Shown: positions 63,817-64,000 of the stretch, one piece after another | Layout of the letters: each line of letters begins with the position of its first letter | How positions within the stretch are numbered: the stretch's first letter is position 1 | Assembly (NCBI GenBank): GCA_002709225.1 | Contig: PAQH01000010.1 | Span: 1 to 64,000, forward strand | DNA length: 64,000 bases | Direction: 5' to 3' | From: Planctomycetaceae bacterium | Lineage (GTDB): Bacteria; Planctomycetota; Planctomycetia; Pirellulales; Pirellulaceae | Notes under the pieces: generated by a model | Seen by the model: the letters and a program-made list of their open reading frames with translations, nothing else | What the model was told of the DNA's origin: nothing | Databases searched by the model: none | Position numbers and translations under genes: made by a program

Positions 63817-64000
63817 GTTTGGCCTCGCTCATTTCCATCGTAATGCAAATCGCGCAACTGGACGTTGCACGCCGTTCAGGGCGCTTCAGTTTATCTTATT
63901 TCGGCTCGTTTGTGGCTGCCTCGGCTGCCAGCAAACTCCCAGACAGGCCTCGACGGTACCCAACTACGCCGCGGCAAACCGGCTATACCCGGTGGTCACC

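Overview
The window reads as a piece of a planctomycete chromosome (Planctomycetota, probably Pirellulales-like). The pointers are two DUF1501 proteins, a TPR/ExbB/ExbD/ExbD envelope cluster, several secreted PQQ-type propellers, an EF-hand protein with a Gly/Arg-rich linker, many large secreted or membrane proteins of no recognised family, and LPS-type genes (waaA) beside core metabolism. Placement below phylum is not supported. I see no rRNA, tRNA, CRISPR array, insertion sequence or phage gene.

Layout. 1-2594 (+): 5'-truncated EF-hand protein, a clear terminator, and a secreted cyclophilin-FKBP fusion. 2627-7847 (-): a 1338-residue propeller protein overlapping a secreted alpha/alpha-toroid protein. 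7973-12676 (-): a 2-oxoacid:ferredoxin oxidoreductase (korA, korB) between two CBS-domain genes, then a DJ-1/PfpI protein. 13012-13866 (-): an unknown protein. 13965-16944 (+): three genes overlapping by one base each: FAD oxidoreductase, radical SAM enzyme and a variant metallophosphoesterase. 17050-22138 (+): a secreted helical-repeat protein, then flippase-like, GT2 and polytopic GT-C-like membrane proteins. 22175-28545: PQQ propeller, carB and a Gfo/Idh/MocA oxidoreductase.

28588-35096 (-) is one probable operon: giant TPR protein, second TPR protein, ExbB/TolQ-like, and two ExbD/TolR-like proteins. 35624-38685 (+) is a stop/start-overlapping pair of membrane proteins that share a repeated, unrecognised module. 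38728-41136 (-) holds two secreted proteins. 41439-43582 (+) is an overlapping lipase-like/HExxH-protease pair. 43627-47163 (-): membrane protein, metK and waaA; 47414-48169 (+): SDR; 48267-49520 (-): repeat-rich lipoprotein; 50261-51196 (+): B12/Fe-binding-type protein without signal peptide. 51231-59157 (-): E2 with two subunit-binding domains, fused E1, a repeat-motif protein, a nucleotidyltransferase, an enolase-superfamily enzyme and a TauE/SafE transporter. 59471-63816: two convergent DUF1501 proteins and a glutamate-1-semialdehyde-aminomutase-like enzyme.

The strongest candidates for an undescribed system are the 13965-16944 cluster, where the phosphoesterase has lost its first metal-binding motif, the CBS-flanked korAB operon, and the repeated-module membrane pair at 35624-38685. 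A second recurring signal is a set of short perfect or near-perfect tandem duplications (12-22 bp, two or three copies) inside genes, between genes and across stop codons.
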